Notes: generated by a model not told the origin, from the letters alone. 64,000 nt of DNA from Paenibacillus sp. MZ04-78.2 (GCF_024213375.1 NZ_JANAVJ010000004.1:157032-221031), one strand, 5' to 3'. Counted from the first letter of the stretch, positions 47,289 through 56,726 are shown. A program made the numbers and translations.

Positions 47289-47329
47289 TTTATATATTTT
47301 TTGAACCGACCGTTCAAATCATGTAATAT
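47289..47329. promoter_or_regulatory. Overlapping divergent promoters sharing a dyad (E1 alpha operon and Lrp-type gene)
   Basis: Dyad TTTGAACcgaccGTTCAAA at 47300-47318. Its right-hand strand gives the plus promoter: TTGAAC (47301-47306), 17 bases, TAATAT (47324-47329). Its other strand gives the minus promoter: TTGAAC (47317-47312), 17 bases, TATAAA (47294-47289). Each arm of the dyad is thus a -35 box, so one bound regulator could block or tune both. Confidence 0.75.
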
Positions 47330-47384
47330 TAACTTATGAAGAATGACCTATTAGGATATACTTTTAGCGAAAGCTGGGGTTGCC

Positions 47385-47846
47385 ATGGATCAAATCGATA
47401 TCCGATTGCTTGAATATCTTCAACTTGACGGACGCGCTTCCATTAGCGAATTGTCCAAAAAATTATCGCTCAGCCGTCCAAGCATTTCGGAACGTCTGAA
47501 CCGACTTGAAGAGAAAGGGATCATTGAAGGCTATTCCGCGAGAATTTCGCCAAATGCTATTGGGCGGAATATGCTGGTATTTATCCAGCTAAGCGATCTT
47601 CGCATTCACTCTTATACGGAGTTTGAAAAATCAATCCAGGAAAACCTGGACATTATCGAGTGTCATCGATTAACGGGCAATGTTAGTTATCTGCTTAAGG
47701 CTGCTGTTACAGGGATGCAACACCTCAGTCAATTAATCGATCGGCTGCTTCCATTTGGAAATGTGAATACTTCGATCGTTTTATCGTCGCCGGTCGCTTT
47801 TCGATGCATTGCTCCTTACAGCGGAGAACAACAAAAATCACCTTGA
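47385..47846 (+). CDS. Lrp/AsnC-family regulator
   Basis: 153 residues: N-terminal winged helix (ISELSKKLSLSRPSISERLNRL) and a C-terminal RAM/AsnC ligand domain. Divergent from the 2-oxoacid dehydrogenase operon. Lrp-type proteins sense amino acids, so it may respond to phenylalanine or a related compound and control the degradation operon (inference). Its last codons lie inside the downstream terminator. Confidence 0.88.
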   Translation: MDQIDIRLLEYLQLDGRASISELSKKLSLSRPSISERLNRLEEKGIIEGYSARISPNAIGRNMLVFIQLSDLRIHSYTEFEKSIQENLDIIECHRLTGNVSYLLKAAVTGMQHLSQLIDRLLPFGNVNTSIVLSSPVAFRCIAPYSGEQQKSP

Positions 47847-47870
47847 AATTCGCCGTCAATTTCAAGGTGA
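47838..47870. terminator. Bidirectional terminator between the Lrp-type gene and hisC
   Basis: Perfect 13-bp arms (TCACCTTGAAATT/AATTTCAAGGTGA) with a 7-base loop, flanked by A-rich sequence on the left and T-rich on the right. It ends both convergent genes. Confidence 0.9.
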
Positions 47871-47890
47871 TTTGCTTTGACAATGGATAT

Positions 47891-49009
47891 TTATTGCTGA
47901 TCATTCCCGTTCAAAATGTTACGCAGTGCAGCGATAAACGCTTGATTTTGCTCGCTGTCTCCAATTGTAACCCGAACGGTTTGCGGATAGCCCAAAAGAT
48001 TCCCCGGGCGCACGATGATCCCCTGCCGCAGAAGCCTCTGAAAAATATCGTCCCCGGTATGATCGGGAAAGTGAACCATGATGAAATTTCCATGCGATGG
48101 GAAGTAGCGGAGCCCTGCAGCATCGAGTTCGTTTTGCAGATAGGCTCTTTCCGTCTTGTTTTTCTGCCTGCACGTCGTTACGAAATCTTCGTCGTCCAAG
48201 GCTGCCAATGCGGCCGCCTGCGACAGCCGGCTCGTGTTGAACGAATCGCGCACCTTGTGCAAATTGCGCACGATCGTTGGGTGCGCAAGCGCGTATCCGA
48301 CGCGCAAGGCTGCCAAACCGTATATTTTGGAAAACGTTCGCAGGATGACGAGATTGGGAAATTCGCTCAAGAGCGGCACCGTATCCAAATATTCGGAGTC
48401 CTCCACATATTCGCAATAGGCTTCGTCCACTACGATCATAATGTGTTTAGGCACATTTTCAATAAAAGCCAGCAACGCCGCTTTCCCCACAATCGTTCCA
48501 GTAGGGTTGTTCGGGTTGCAGACGAACATGATTTTGGTTTTTTCGGTAACCGCCGCTAACATACCTTCCAGATTGTGTACTCCTTCAATCAGCGGTATGG
48601 TGACGGGAACGCCGCCCTCTATCGTGACATTGGTTTCATACCGGGGAAAGGTGACGTCCGCCATGATCGCCTCGTCGCCGGTACTGTTGAAGGCCCTGGT
48701 TAAAAGCCGTATTAATTCGTCTGAACCGGCCCCGAGAATGACGTTGCCGCTCTCCAAGCCGAAACGGTTCGCCAGCTTTTGCAGCAGCATCGGACCCGAC
48801 GCTTCCGGATAAAGAGAAATTTGCGACAATTCGCGCTCCACCGCCTCCGTCGCAAGGCGGGAGCAGCCGTACGGGTTTTCATTAGAAGCAAGCTTGATCA
48901 CACGGTCCAGCTTGAGCTCCCGTTGCACCTCCTCGATCGGTTTGCCTGCCACATAAGGCGTGACGTCGGCGATCTCTTTACGCGCTGCGACCAACATAAC
49001 CTTTTCCAC
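47891..49009 (-). CDS. hisC: HisC-type aminotransferase (histidinol-phosphate/aromatic)
   Basis: 372 residues, class II aminotransferase fold. ASNENPYG, NPNNPTGT, the PLP-binding Lys in TFSKIYGLAALRVGY, and RVTIGD near the end are the HisC set. GTG start behind GGGGGG. HisC paralogues often act on phenylalanine/phenylpyruvate. As the last gene of the upper operon, next to a 2-oxoacid dehydrogenase, it could supply phenylpyruvate (inference); a histidine-biosynthesis role is unlikely here since no other his gene is present. Confidence 0.85.
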   Translation of the reverse strand: MEKVMLVAARKEIADVTPYVAGKPIEEVQRELKLDRVIKLASNENPYGCSRLATEAVERELSQISLYPEASGPMLLQKLANRFGLESGNVILGAGSDELIRLLTRAFNSTGDEAIMADVTFPRYETNVTIEGGVPVTIPLIEGVHNLEGMLAAVTEKTKIMFVCNPNNPTGTIVGKAALLAFIENVPKHIMIVVDEAYCEYVEDSEYLDTVPLLSEFPNLVILRTFSKIYGLAALRVGYALAHPTIVRNLHKVRDSFNTSRLSQAAALAALDDEDFVTTCRQKNKTERAYLQNELDAAGLRYFPSHGNFIMVHFPDHTGDDIFQRLLRQGIIVRPGNLLGYPQTVRVTIGDSEQNQAFIAALRNILNGNDQQ

Positions 49010-49040
49010 GTATACCCCCCACTTTTCGATTATTCAGATG

Positions 49041-50435
49041 TTACATATCTTTCATAACTGGCGGCAATTGCTTGTACCCTTTCGATTTAACCGCTCCCAT
49101 GACAACCCCTACAACCATCCAGCTGATTCCCACAATGAAGGTCATTCTATCGAAGCCGGACCAGACATAAAGGATAATCAAAAACCCGATCATCGGAAGC
49201 AGCAGGTAATGGATCAACCCTTTCACATCCCGCCGCCCTTTTTTCACATAGAAATGGTTGAACACCGTCAAATTCAGCACCATAAATGCGGTTAACGCGC
49301 CAAAATTAATCAACTGCACAATCATTTCAATGGAACCCAGCAAGGCAACGAACAAGGAAACGATGCCCACAAAGATCGTCGCGTTAAACGGCGTCTTGTA
49401 TTTCGGGTGGATATTGCCGAGCTTCCCCGAGAAGGGCAGCAGCTTATCCCGACTCATGGAGTAAATTATCCGGGAGATGGCCGATTGAATCGCGAGCGCA
49501 TTGGCTATCCCTACCGCGGCTACCCCTACCAGGATAAACAAATAATAGAGGAAATCCCCTCCCACTTCCCGCGCAATATCGAAAAAAGCCATATCGGGGT
49601 CCAGTCCCTCGTAGTTCGGATGAGCAAGCGCAGCGAGATACGTTTGCACGATGAAAATCAAGCCGATGATCACTAATGAGGAGACGGTCGCTCTGCCGAC
49701 AGTCTTTTGCGGATCTTTTACTTCCTCGGACAAGGTGCTGATGACGTCAAAACCGAGAAAGCCCAATACCGCGATCGATGCCGCGCCCGCAATAAATTGG
49801 AAGTCGATCTTGTCAGCCTGAAATATGGGCGCAAGCGAAAATCCTCCCGCTCCATGTCCGTCTATGAAAACAAATTTGAAGGCAAAACCGAGGAAAATAA
49901 CAAGAATGGCTATCTCCACAATGAGAAAGAACAAGTTGGTTCGTGCGGTTAAACTGATGCCTCTGGCAGTAATGAACGTATTAATCGCAATAAACACGAT
50001 GATGAAAACAAATGTCGGCACAGCAGGCAGAATGCTGTTTAACCACTTCGCTGCAAAAGCCGTCTGCAACGCTGGCGCCATAATATAGTCGCCTGCGATC
50101 ATCCATCCGGTAACGAATCCTACATGCGGATTCAGCCCTCGCTGCACATAGTTATAGACGGAACCGGCAATAGGAAACTCGTTGCTCATCTTGCTGTAGC
50201 TCATGGCGGTGAAGACCATCGCGACAATCCCGACCAGGTAAACGAGCGGCACCATGCCATAGCTTCCTTGCACAATCAGCCCGTATACCGCGATCGGAGC
50301 AATCGGCAGCATTGTAACCAGCCCGTAAATAATCAAGTCCTTGAGCGTGAGGCTGCGCTTCAATTCCTGTTTATAGCCGAGATTCGTTCCTCGCTCGTTC
50401 TCCGTCGATTGAATCATCACTTCCGACATGGTCAT
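49041..50435 (-). CDS. APC-superfamily amino acid/amine permease
   Basis: 464 residues with twelve or so hydrophobic spans. The start at MTMSEVMIQ fits a nearby GAGAAATGGGG; a start two codons on is equally possible, and the longer reading into the upstream gene is not. LKDLIIYGLVTMLPIAPIA with PIAGSVYNYVQRGLNPHVGF is the pattern of PuuP-like permeases. It probably imports the amino acid or amine degraded by the operon. Confidence 0.85.
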   Translation of the reverse strand: MTMSEVMIQSTENERGTNLGYKQELKRSLTLKDLIIYGLVTMLPIAPIAVYGLIVQGSYGMVPLVYLVGIVAMVFTAMSYSKMSNEFPIAGSVYNYVQRGLNPHVGFVTGWMIAGDYIMAPALQTAFAAKWLNSILPAVPTFVFIIVFIAINTFITARGISLTARTNLFFLIVEIAILVIFLGFAFKFVFIDGHGAGGFSLAPIFQADKIDFQFIAGAASIAVLGFLGFDVISTLSEEVKDPQKTVGRATVSSLVIIGLIFIVQTYLAALAHPNYEGLDPDMAFFDIAREVGGDFLYYLFILVGVAAVGIANALAIQSAISRIIYSMSRDKLLPFSGKLGNIHPKYKTPFNATIFVGIVSLFVALLGSIEMIVQLINFGALTAFMVLNLTVFNHFYVKKGRRDVKGLIHYLLLPMIGFLIILYVWSGFDRMTFIVGISWMVVGVVMGAVKSKGYKQLPPVMKDM

Positions 50436-50484
50436 ACCCCATTTCTCTTGTTGTCGTAAAATCCTTGTGTGAGAGGAGCGGCAC

Positions 50485-51939
50485 TCACTCCAGCGTAAGT
50501 GCCACATATTTCAGTTCCATGTATTCCTCCAAGCCTTGTCGTCCGCCTACTCTGCCGATTCCACTTTCCTTCACGCCTCCGAACGGCGTTTGCGGATTGG
50601 CCAAAGATGTTCCGTTGACGGCCAGATTGCCTACCTCCAGCCCGGCAATCAGGCGGAACATGCGCGCTGCGTCCCGGGTATACACGTAGCCGGCCAAACC
50701 GTACGGCGTATTATTGCAGCGCTCAATGACAACGCTTTCATCCGTAAACGTAAGAACAGGTGCTACAGGTCCAAAGATCTCCTTGCGGGTCAGCTCCATC
50801 TCTTCATGTACCCCATCCAGCAGCGTAGGCGCATAGAAGTTTCCAACGTGGTAACCGTCCTCGACAATCCGGTGGCCGCCTGCAAGCACCTTGGCTCCTT
50901 TCATCACCGCATCGTTAACCAGCGTCTCCACTTTGTTCAGATACGACGGGTCAATCATCGGACCGACCTGACATCCCGGCTCCGATCCCGCAGCTACCTT
51001 CAGCACTTTAATTCGCTCCGCAAGCTTCTCTACGAGCGCCTGATGAATGTCCTCATGAACATAGATCAGATTTATGCCGTTGCACACCTGGCCGCAATTC
51101 TCGAACTTGTTGCCCATGATGCCATCCACCGCTTTATCCAGATCGGCGTCCGGGAACACGACTACCGGCGCATTGCCGCCAAGCTCAAGCGTGAGGCGCT
51201 TCACGTTATCCGCCGCCTGCCGCATGAGAATTTTGCCTACCTCCGTTGAGCCGGTGAAGGAAATCTTGCGTACACGCGGGTCTGCCGACAACGTTCCGCC
51301 AATCTCCTCGGGATTGCCTGTCACCAGATTGGCGACGCCGGCAGGCAACTGGGTCGCCATCAAGTGCGAGAGCAAAGCAATGGCGATCATCGGCGTTTGT
51401 TCAGCCGGCTTCAAGACAAAGCTGCAGCCGGCAGCTAGCGCAGGGGCCACCTTCGTAGCGAGAATAGCGGCAGGAAAGTTCGCCGGCGTGATCAATCCGA
51501 CGACCCCGATCGCTTCGCGGAATACCATCAGCTGCTGTCCCGGTCGGGATGCCGGAATAATTTCGCCATACGCCCGTTTCCCCTCTTCTGCGTACCAGCG
51601 TATATAGACGGCGACGCCTTCGATTTCTCCCCGCGCTTCGTCGAGCGGTTTCCCTTGCTCCAGCGACAAAAGCTGGGCGAGCGCTTCCTTGTCCGCGATG
51701 ACCCGATCGGCCCAGTCCAGCAAATAGCCGGCCCGTGTTCCGGCCGTCAGCTTCGACCATGACGGCAACGCTTGTGCGGCAGCGTCTATCGCACGCAGCG
51801 TCAGTTTCGCGCCGCCATCGGGAACCAGACCGATGGATTGTCCGGTCGCAGGATTGATAACCTCGCTTGAGTGATCGGACTCGATCTTTTTTCCATCAAT
51901 CCATGAAAAATTATACTCATTCCCGTAGAACGTCTTCAT
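50485..51939 (-). CDS. NAD(P)-dependent aldehyde dehydrogenase 1
   Basis: 484 residues. LELGGNAPVVVF carries the general-base Glu and GQVCNGINLIYV the catalytic Cys; ITPANFPAAILATKVAPALAAG is the cofactor region. It most resembles succinate-semialdehyde dehydrogenase-like enzymes. With the glutamine-synthetase-like gene upstream it could oxidise a gamma-glutamyl-aldehyde, like PuuC (inference). Confidence 0.88.
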   Translation of the reverse strand: MKTFYGNEYNFSWIDGKKIESDHSSEVINPATGQSIGLVPDGGAKLTLRAIDAAAQALPSWSKLTAGTRAGYLLDWADRVIADKEALAQLLSLEQGKPLDEARGEIEGVAVYIRWYAEEGKRAYGEIIPASRPGQQLMVFREAIGVVGLITPANFPAAILATKVAPALAAGCSFVLKPAEQTPMIAIALLSHLMATQLPAGVANLVTGNPEEIGGTLSADPRVRKISFTGSTEVGKILMRQAADNVKRLTLELGGNAPVVVFPDADLDKAVDGIMGNKFENCGQVCNGINLIYVHEDIHQALVEKLAERIKVLKVAAGSEPGCQVGPMIDPSYLNKVETLVNDAVMKGAKVLAGGHRIVEDGYHVGNFYAPTLLDGVHEEMELTRKEIFGPVAPVLTFTDESVVIERCNNTPYGLAGYVYTRDAARMFRLIAGLEVGNLAVNGTSLANPQTPFGGVKESGIGRVGGRQGLEEYMELKYVALTLE

Positions 51940-51972
51940 CTTCTCTTCCCTCTCTTTCTCACGATTTCGTAT

Positions 51973-53307
51973 TTAGATGAACTCAAAGTACTTCTTTCTC
52001 TCCCAATCCGTTACTTCCAGGAAATAATCGTTCAGCTCGTTTTTGGCCGCCGTCAAATAATGTTCGACCACGTCTGCGCCCATCAGCTGTCTGGCTATCT
52101 CGCTTTGCTCCAACAACTGGATCGCCTCCGCCAAATTGGAAGGCAGCCGTTTGACGCCGGGCACACGCGAAGCAGCGCCTCGGGTCGGCTCCGCGATATC
52201 GATTTGCTGCTCAATGCCGTACAGACCTGATGCCAGCATGGCGCTTAGCACCAGATAATGATTCACATCGGAACCCGGTATGCGATTTTCGATTCGACAC
52301 GACTTGCCTTTGCCATCCACGCGGAACGAGGTCGTCCTGTTATCCTCGCCCCATGTCAACGTATTGGGGGCTCCGCCCGTATTCGCGAGCCGCTTGTAAG
52401 AATTGATATAAGGCGCGTAGAAAAGCATCAGCTCCGGCGCCAACGCCATCATGCCGCCGAGAAAGTAACGACCGGTATCCGAGAGCCGGTAAGGATGGTT
52501 GGGATCGTAAAATAGATTGCTGCCATTGCTGTCCCACAGGCTAATGTGCGTATGTCCGCTGCTGCCGGAATCGTTCGTGTCATGCTTAGCCATGAAGGTG
52601 ACCATCAAGTTGTTTTGCGCGGCGATCTCTTTGATTGCGTTTTTGTAGAGCGCAGTACGATCCGCCATTTCCAAGGCGTCGGCATACTCCACATTGATTT
52701 CGATCTGGCCGTTACCCCATTCGCCTTTGACGGCTTCGAGCGGAATGCCGATCTCCTCCAGATGACGGGACAACTGCCCCAAAAACCAATCGTCCACATT
52801 CAGCCGGTATATCGAATAATCAACGGGATAGGAAAAGAGCGGCTTTAAATTGTTGAACTGCTTCTCGCGCGCCGTTTCGGACGTTTCTTTAAATATATAA
52901 AACTCGATCTCGGAAGCGGCAAACGCCTGATACCCCATCGCCTCCGCCTTTTTCAGCTGCTTTTTCAGCATATGGCGCGGGGCGATGGTTACATCGGAGC
53001 CATCTTTATTAAAGATGTCGCCCAGTACGATGGCGTTTTTCGGAATCCATGGATAATTGCGCAATGTGCTCATATCAGGCACAACCTTCAAGTCATGAAG
53101 GCCTGTATCAAAATTACAGTATGAAAAATTTTCCGCGAATTTTAAATTGACATCCCAAATGAAATTGACTGCGCACGCATGAATGCCGTCCTGCCCATTC
53201 TCTATAAAGAATCGCCCCGGCACTTTTTTGCCGAACAGCTTTCCTTGCATATCGACGCCAGCCACCGTAATCATGTCGATCTCGCCGTTTTGAACGAGGT
53301 CTTTCAA
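51973..53307 (-). CDS. Glutamine synthetase-like gamma-glutamyl ligase (PuuA/GlnA3-type)
   Basis: 444 residues; TTG start with GGAG just upstream. The N-terminal beta-grasp is short (ITVAGVDMQGKLFGKKVPGR) and the catalytic domain has ASEIEFYIF, EWGNGQIEINVEYADAL, GSSGHTHISLW, TWGEDNRTTSFRV and CRIENRIPGSDVNHYLVL, the ATP/glutamate/metal motifs of the GS fold. In true glutamine synthetase the later motif reads differently; the pattern here is that of ligases that join glutamate to amines (putrescine, ethanolamine, isopropylamine). The amine is unknown. Its operon partners suggest it starts an amine route that feeds aldehyde dehydrogenases. Confidence 0.85.
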   Translation of the reverse strand: MKDLVQNGEIDMITVAGVDMQGKLFGKKVPGRFFIENGQDGIHACAVNFIWDVNLKFAENFSYCNFDTGLHDLKVVPDMSTLRNYPWIPKNAIVLGDIFNKDGSDVTIAPRHMLKKQLKKAEAMGYQAFAASEIEFYIFKETSETAREKQFNNLKPLFSYPVDYSIYRLNVDDWFLGQLSRHLEEIGIPLEAVKGEWGNGQIEINVEYADALEMADRTALYKNAIKEIAAQNNLMVTFMAKHDTNDSGSSGHTHISLWDSNGSNLFYDPNHPYRLSDTGRYFLGGMMALAPELMLFYAPYINSYKRLANTGGAPNTLTWGEDNRTTSFRVDGKGKSCRIENRIPGSDVNHYLVLSAMLASGLYGIEQQIDIAEPTRGAASRVPGVKRLPSNLAEAIQLLEQSEIARQLMGADVVEHYLTAAKNELNDYFLEVTDWERKKYFEFI

Positions 53308-53367
53308 ATTGCTCCAGATTGATTTTTCCCATCTCGGTGATCCCTCCGTTAGGCGTGGATAGTTGGC

Positions 53368-54129
53368 TTAGTGAATGGTCCAGCCGCCGTCAACAACAAT
53401 CGTGCTGCCCGTAATATAATTCGAATCGTCCGAAGCGAGGAAAACAACGGCATTGGCTACGTCCTGCGGCTGGGCTACCCGACCTGCCGGCAATCGCTCC
53501 AAAAGCCACTTTTTGACCTCCGGGTTTGCCAAGCCTTTTTCGGTGAACGGAGTCTGCACAACACCGGGAGCCACGCTGTTTACGGTAATACCGTGGGAAG
53601 ACAGCTCCAATGCAGTCGCCTTGGTCAGCATGTGCAAACCGCCTTTCGACGAGTTGTAATGCGGCTGGCAGCTGCCGCTGCTGGAAACGACGCGATGCGC
53701 TTCCACCGACGTGATATTGACAATGCGTCCTCCTCGCCCCGCTTGAATCATTTGTTTGGCGACCGCTTGCGAGCAGAGAAACGGGCCTTTCAGGTTTACG
53801 TTATGCACACGGTCCCATTCCTCTTCGCCCAGTTCAAGAAACGGGGTAAACGCCACGATTCCGGCGTTATTCACCAATATGTCAATTTTTCCTAATTTTT
53901 GTATTGTCTGCGAAACCATATCTTCCACTTCGGCTTTTTTGGTCACATCCACTTTGACGAACATCGCCTTGCTGCCTTCCGGCGCGAGCGCAATCGTTTC
54001 TTGTGCGCCTGCTTCATTCATATCGGCTACAACCACCGCAGCTCCTTCTGCAAACAACCGCAAAGCGATTGCCCTACCATTTCCCGAACCGGCTCCCGTT
54101 ACAATCGCAACCTTATCCGCTAACTTCAT
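53368..54129 (-). CDS. Short-chain dehydrogenase/reductase
   Basis: 253 residues from the ATG of MKLADKVAIV, behind AGAGG. GAGSGNGRAIA (cofactor loop), ILVNNAGI, and the catalytic Ser/Tyr/Lys with HYNSSKGG. C-terminal GSTIVVDGGW is typical. Substrate is not evident; a hydroxy or alcohol intermediate of the amine/amino acid route is possible. Confidence 0.85.
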   Translation of the reverse strand: MKLADKVAIVTGAGSGNGRAIALRLFAEGAAVVVADMNEAGAQETIALAPEGSKAMFVKVDVTKKAEVEDMVSQTIQKLGKIDILVNNAGIVAFTPFLELGEEEWDRVHNVNLKGPFLCSQAVAKQMIQAGRGGRIVNITSVEAHRVVSSSGSCQPHYNSSKGGLHMLTKATALELSSHGITVNSVAPGVVQTPFTEKGLANPEVKKWLLERLPAGRVAQPQDVANAVVFLASDDSNYITGSTIVVDGGWTIH

Positions 54130-54135
54130 GTACAA

Positions 54136-55218
54136 TCATCCTCTCGTTAGGTTGGTTATAAATTTCTGCAAAATCTGTTGGTACACATGAAGCGATTCAA
54201 TATCGACATACTCATCGGGTCCATGATGATTGGCGCCGATCGGGCCGAATTCCACCGCCGGTATCGCATATTTGGCGTAATAACGTGTATCCGCCGATCC
54301 ATCCTGCCCGAACAGATTGACTTTCGTTCCTGTACATTCGCCGGTTGTTTGCTGAAGCAAGCGAACGTGTCTGCTGTTTTCATCCGTTTGCACCGGAGAT
54401 CCTTGTTGGATCACAGTGACTTTAGCTTCCGAAACGGAATGACGAATGTCAGTCAAAATCTTCTCGGGGTCTTGGTTGGGCAAGTAACGAATATCCAGAT
54501 AAAACGCGCAGCGGTCAGGCACTTGATTGATCGCTTTACCGCCCTCCACTTTGGCAAGGTTCAAGGAGGGTCTAGGGAAAAATCGGCTGCTTTCTTGTAA
54601 AAAATCAAGCGTCTGGATTTGCTGGTACAGCTCGAACGCTCGGGTAATGGCGTTCTTTCCGAGCCACGGCCGGCTTCCATGCGCCGCAATTCCGTCAACC
54701 TCCACCAGAAGCTGCAGGACGCCTTTTGCTTGAACGGCAACGTGCAGATTCGTCGGTTCCCCGCAAATGACAAAATCGCCGCGCGCTCCTTGTTCGACAA
54801 GGAATCCGGTTCCATGCTTGCCGCCCGTCTCCTCATCCGGAACGAGCTGCAGAACGACTTTGCATCCGTTAGGGCGTTTAGCCATCTCCGCGGTAGCGGT
54901 CATCATGGCCGCCACCGCGCCAAGCATATCGTAACTGCCGCGTCCAAATAATTTGCCGCCCTCTATACGGGGGATAAAGATGGACTCTTCACCAGGGACT
55001 ACATCCAGATGTCCATTCAAGATGATCGTCTCTTCCGACTGCCCGCCCCCTGCTTCTGCGACGACGCTCTTTAATCCTTGATTCTCCAATATTTGTACAC
55101 GCAGTCCTTGGTTCTGCAGCCAGTTCGCGCAATATTCCGCCGACTTGTTGATTGCTTCCGGACTCGTGCTTTTCATTTGAATCAGTTCACTTACCAGCGG
55201 TATGAGCCCTTCTCGCAT
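54136..55218 (-). CDS. M20-family metallo-hydrolase (ArgE/DapE type)
   Basis: 360 residues. NGHLDVVPGEE, GRGSYDMLG, DEETGG and the C-terminal GPIGANHHGPDEYV supply the two-zinc ligands and the catalytic Glu. A dimerisation lid domain lies in the middle. Members remove acyl or peptidyl groups. In this operon it could release glutamate from a gamma-glutamyl intermediate, doing the job of PuuD (inference). Confidence 0.85.
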   Translation of the reverse strand: MREGLIPLVSELIQMKSTSPEAINKSAEYCANWLQNQGLRVQILENQGLKSVVAEAGGGQSEETIILNGHLDVVPGEESIFIPRIEGGKLFGRGSYDMLGAVAAMMTATAEMAKRPNGCKVVLQLVPDEETGGKHGTGFLVEQGARGDFVICGEPTNLHVAVQAKGVLQLLVEVDGIAAHGSRPWLGKNAITRAFELYQQIQTLDFLQESSRFFPRPSLNLAKVEGGKAINQVPDRCAFYLDIRYLPNQDPEKILTDIRHSVSEAKVTVIQQGSPVQTDENSRHVRLLQQTTGECTGTKVNLFGQDGSADTRYYAKYAIPAVEFGPIGANHHGPDEYVDIESLHVYQQILQKFITNLTRG

Positions 55219-55242
55219 CCAGCCACTTCCTTCGCCATTTCT

Positions 55243-56688
55243 TCATAAACCAAAGGACACAAACTTCGTCTCCAGGAACTCTTCCATGGCGAAATGTCCG
55301 CCTTCTCGGCCAATTCCGCTTTCCTTGAACCCCCCGAACGGCGCCTGAGTTTGGGTAGGAGCCCCGTCATTGACACCGACGATGCCATATTCCAAAGCCT
55401 CGGCGACACGGAAGCATCGGCTGTTATCCTTACTGTAGAAATAAGCCGCTAATCCATACGTCGTATCGTTGGCCGATTCGATAACCGACGTTTCATCCTT
55501 GAACGGAATGATCGGCACGACAGGGCCAAACGTTTCTTCGTACGAGATCTTCATATCGCTGCTTACGTTGGTAATCACCGTAGGCTCTAAAAAGAAACCT
55601 TTACTGTAATCGCCTTCCGTCAGTCGGTTTCCTCCATAAGCGATCGTTCCGCCTTTTTCATGCGCATCCCGAATATGTTCCATGACGTTGTTCAGCGCAC
55701 CTTCATCCACCAGCGGGCCGATTTCAACTCCCTTTAGGCGGCCGTCTCCCACCTTTACGTTCTTGAGCCGCTCAATCAGCTTTTGTGTAAATGCCTCTAC
55801 CACAGACTCCTGAACATATAAGCGGTTGGTGCAAATACACATTTGTCCTGTATTGCGGTATTTGCTTTCAAACAGACCTTGCACGGCTTGATCCAAATCC
55901 GCATCCTCAAAGACGATGAACGGGGCATGGCCGCCAAGCTCCATGCTGATGCGCTTCACTTGCTGCGCCGCACCGGCCATGAGCTGCTTTCCGACGGCAG
56001 TAGAACCGGTGAACGTAATTTTCGCTACTTTGGGATTAGCCACAATCTCTTCACCGATTTTGCCTGCTTTGCCTAAAACCAGATTGACAACACCTTTTGG
56101 AAATCCCGCTTCTTCGATCAATTCGAACAAACGAATTACACTTAATGGCGTCTTCATCGCCGGCTTCAAAACGACCGTACATCCGGCAGCTATCGCAGGG
56201 GCGATCTTCCTTGCAGCCATATTTAACGGGAAATTCCAAGGCGTAATGGCAGCTACGACACCAACCGGCTGTTTAATCGCCATTAGTCTTTTATTTTCAA
56301 AGGTAGAGGGGATCGTTTCCCCATAAATGCGCTTCGCCTCTTCGGCATACCACATAAAGTTGTCGGCCGCGCCAAGCGCTTCAAACTTCGCTTCCCCTAT
56401 CGGCTTGCCCATCTCCGCAGAAATCAAATCAGCCAGTTCATCTCGGTTTTTGCGTACCAGTTCATACAAGTTGCTCAAATATTTCGATCTTTTTTGACCG
56501 GTCAGCTTGGACCAGCTTTTGAACGCTTCATGCGCCGCATCGATCGCTTTGGCCGTATCGCGGTTGTCGCCATAGGCGACTGTTCCTACGGATTCGGATG
56601 TTGCAGGATTGATCACTTCAACCGATTGTCCGCTTTCCGCCTGTACCCATTCACCATTGATATACATGGCCTTTACTTGCTCCAACAT
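55243..56688 (-). CDS. NAD(P)-dependent aldehyde dehydrogenase 2 (SSADH-like)
   Basis: 481 residues. MELGGHAPFIVF holds the Glu, NTGQMCICTNRLYV the catalytic Cys, and TPWNFPLNMAARKIAPAIAAGC the cofactor loop. It resembles GabD. It is the first gene after paaD, so it might replace the dehydrogenase domain of PaaZ, oxidising the ring-opened semialdehyde (inference). Alternatively it serves the amine route. Confidence 0.88.
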   Translation of the reverse strand: MLEQVKAMYINGEWVQAESGQSVEVINPATSESVGTVAYGDNRDTAKAIDAAHEAFKSWSKLTGQKRSKYLSNLYELVRKNRDELADLISAEMGKPIGEAKFEALGAADNFMWYAEEAKRIYGETIPSTFENKRLMAIKQPVGVVAAITPWNFPLNMAARKIAPAIAAGCTVVLKPAMKTPLSVIRLFELIEEAGFPKGVVNLVLGKAGKIGEEIVANPKVAKITFTGSTAVGKQLMAGAAQQVKRISMELGGHAPFIVFEDADLDQAVQGLFESKYRNTGQMCICTNRLYVQESVVEAFTQKLIERLKNVKVGDGRLKGVEIGPLVDEGALNNVMEHIRDAHEKGGTIAYGGNRLTEGDYSKGFFLEPTVITNVSSDMKISYEETFGPVVPIIPFKDETSVIESANDTTYGLAAYFYSKDNSRCFRVAEALEYGIVGVNDGAPTQTQAPFGGFKESGIGREGGHFAMEEFLETKFVSFGL

Positions 56689-56726
56689 AATCCCCTCCCG
56701 AGGTTCGTTTCCGATTTATTTTTCGC

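Noticed and set aside
53114..53332. Alternative ATG-started frame at the beginning of the glutamine synthetase-like gene
   Set aside because: The frame leaves the conserved protein after a few codons. The TTG start in the correct frame has a ribosome site and gives the expected N-terminus.
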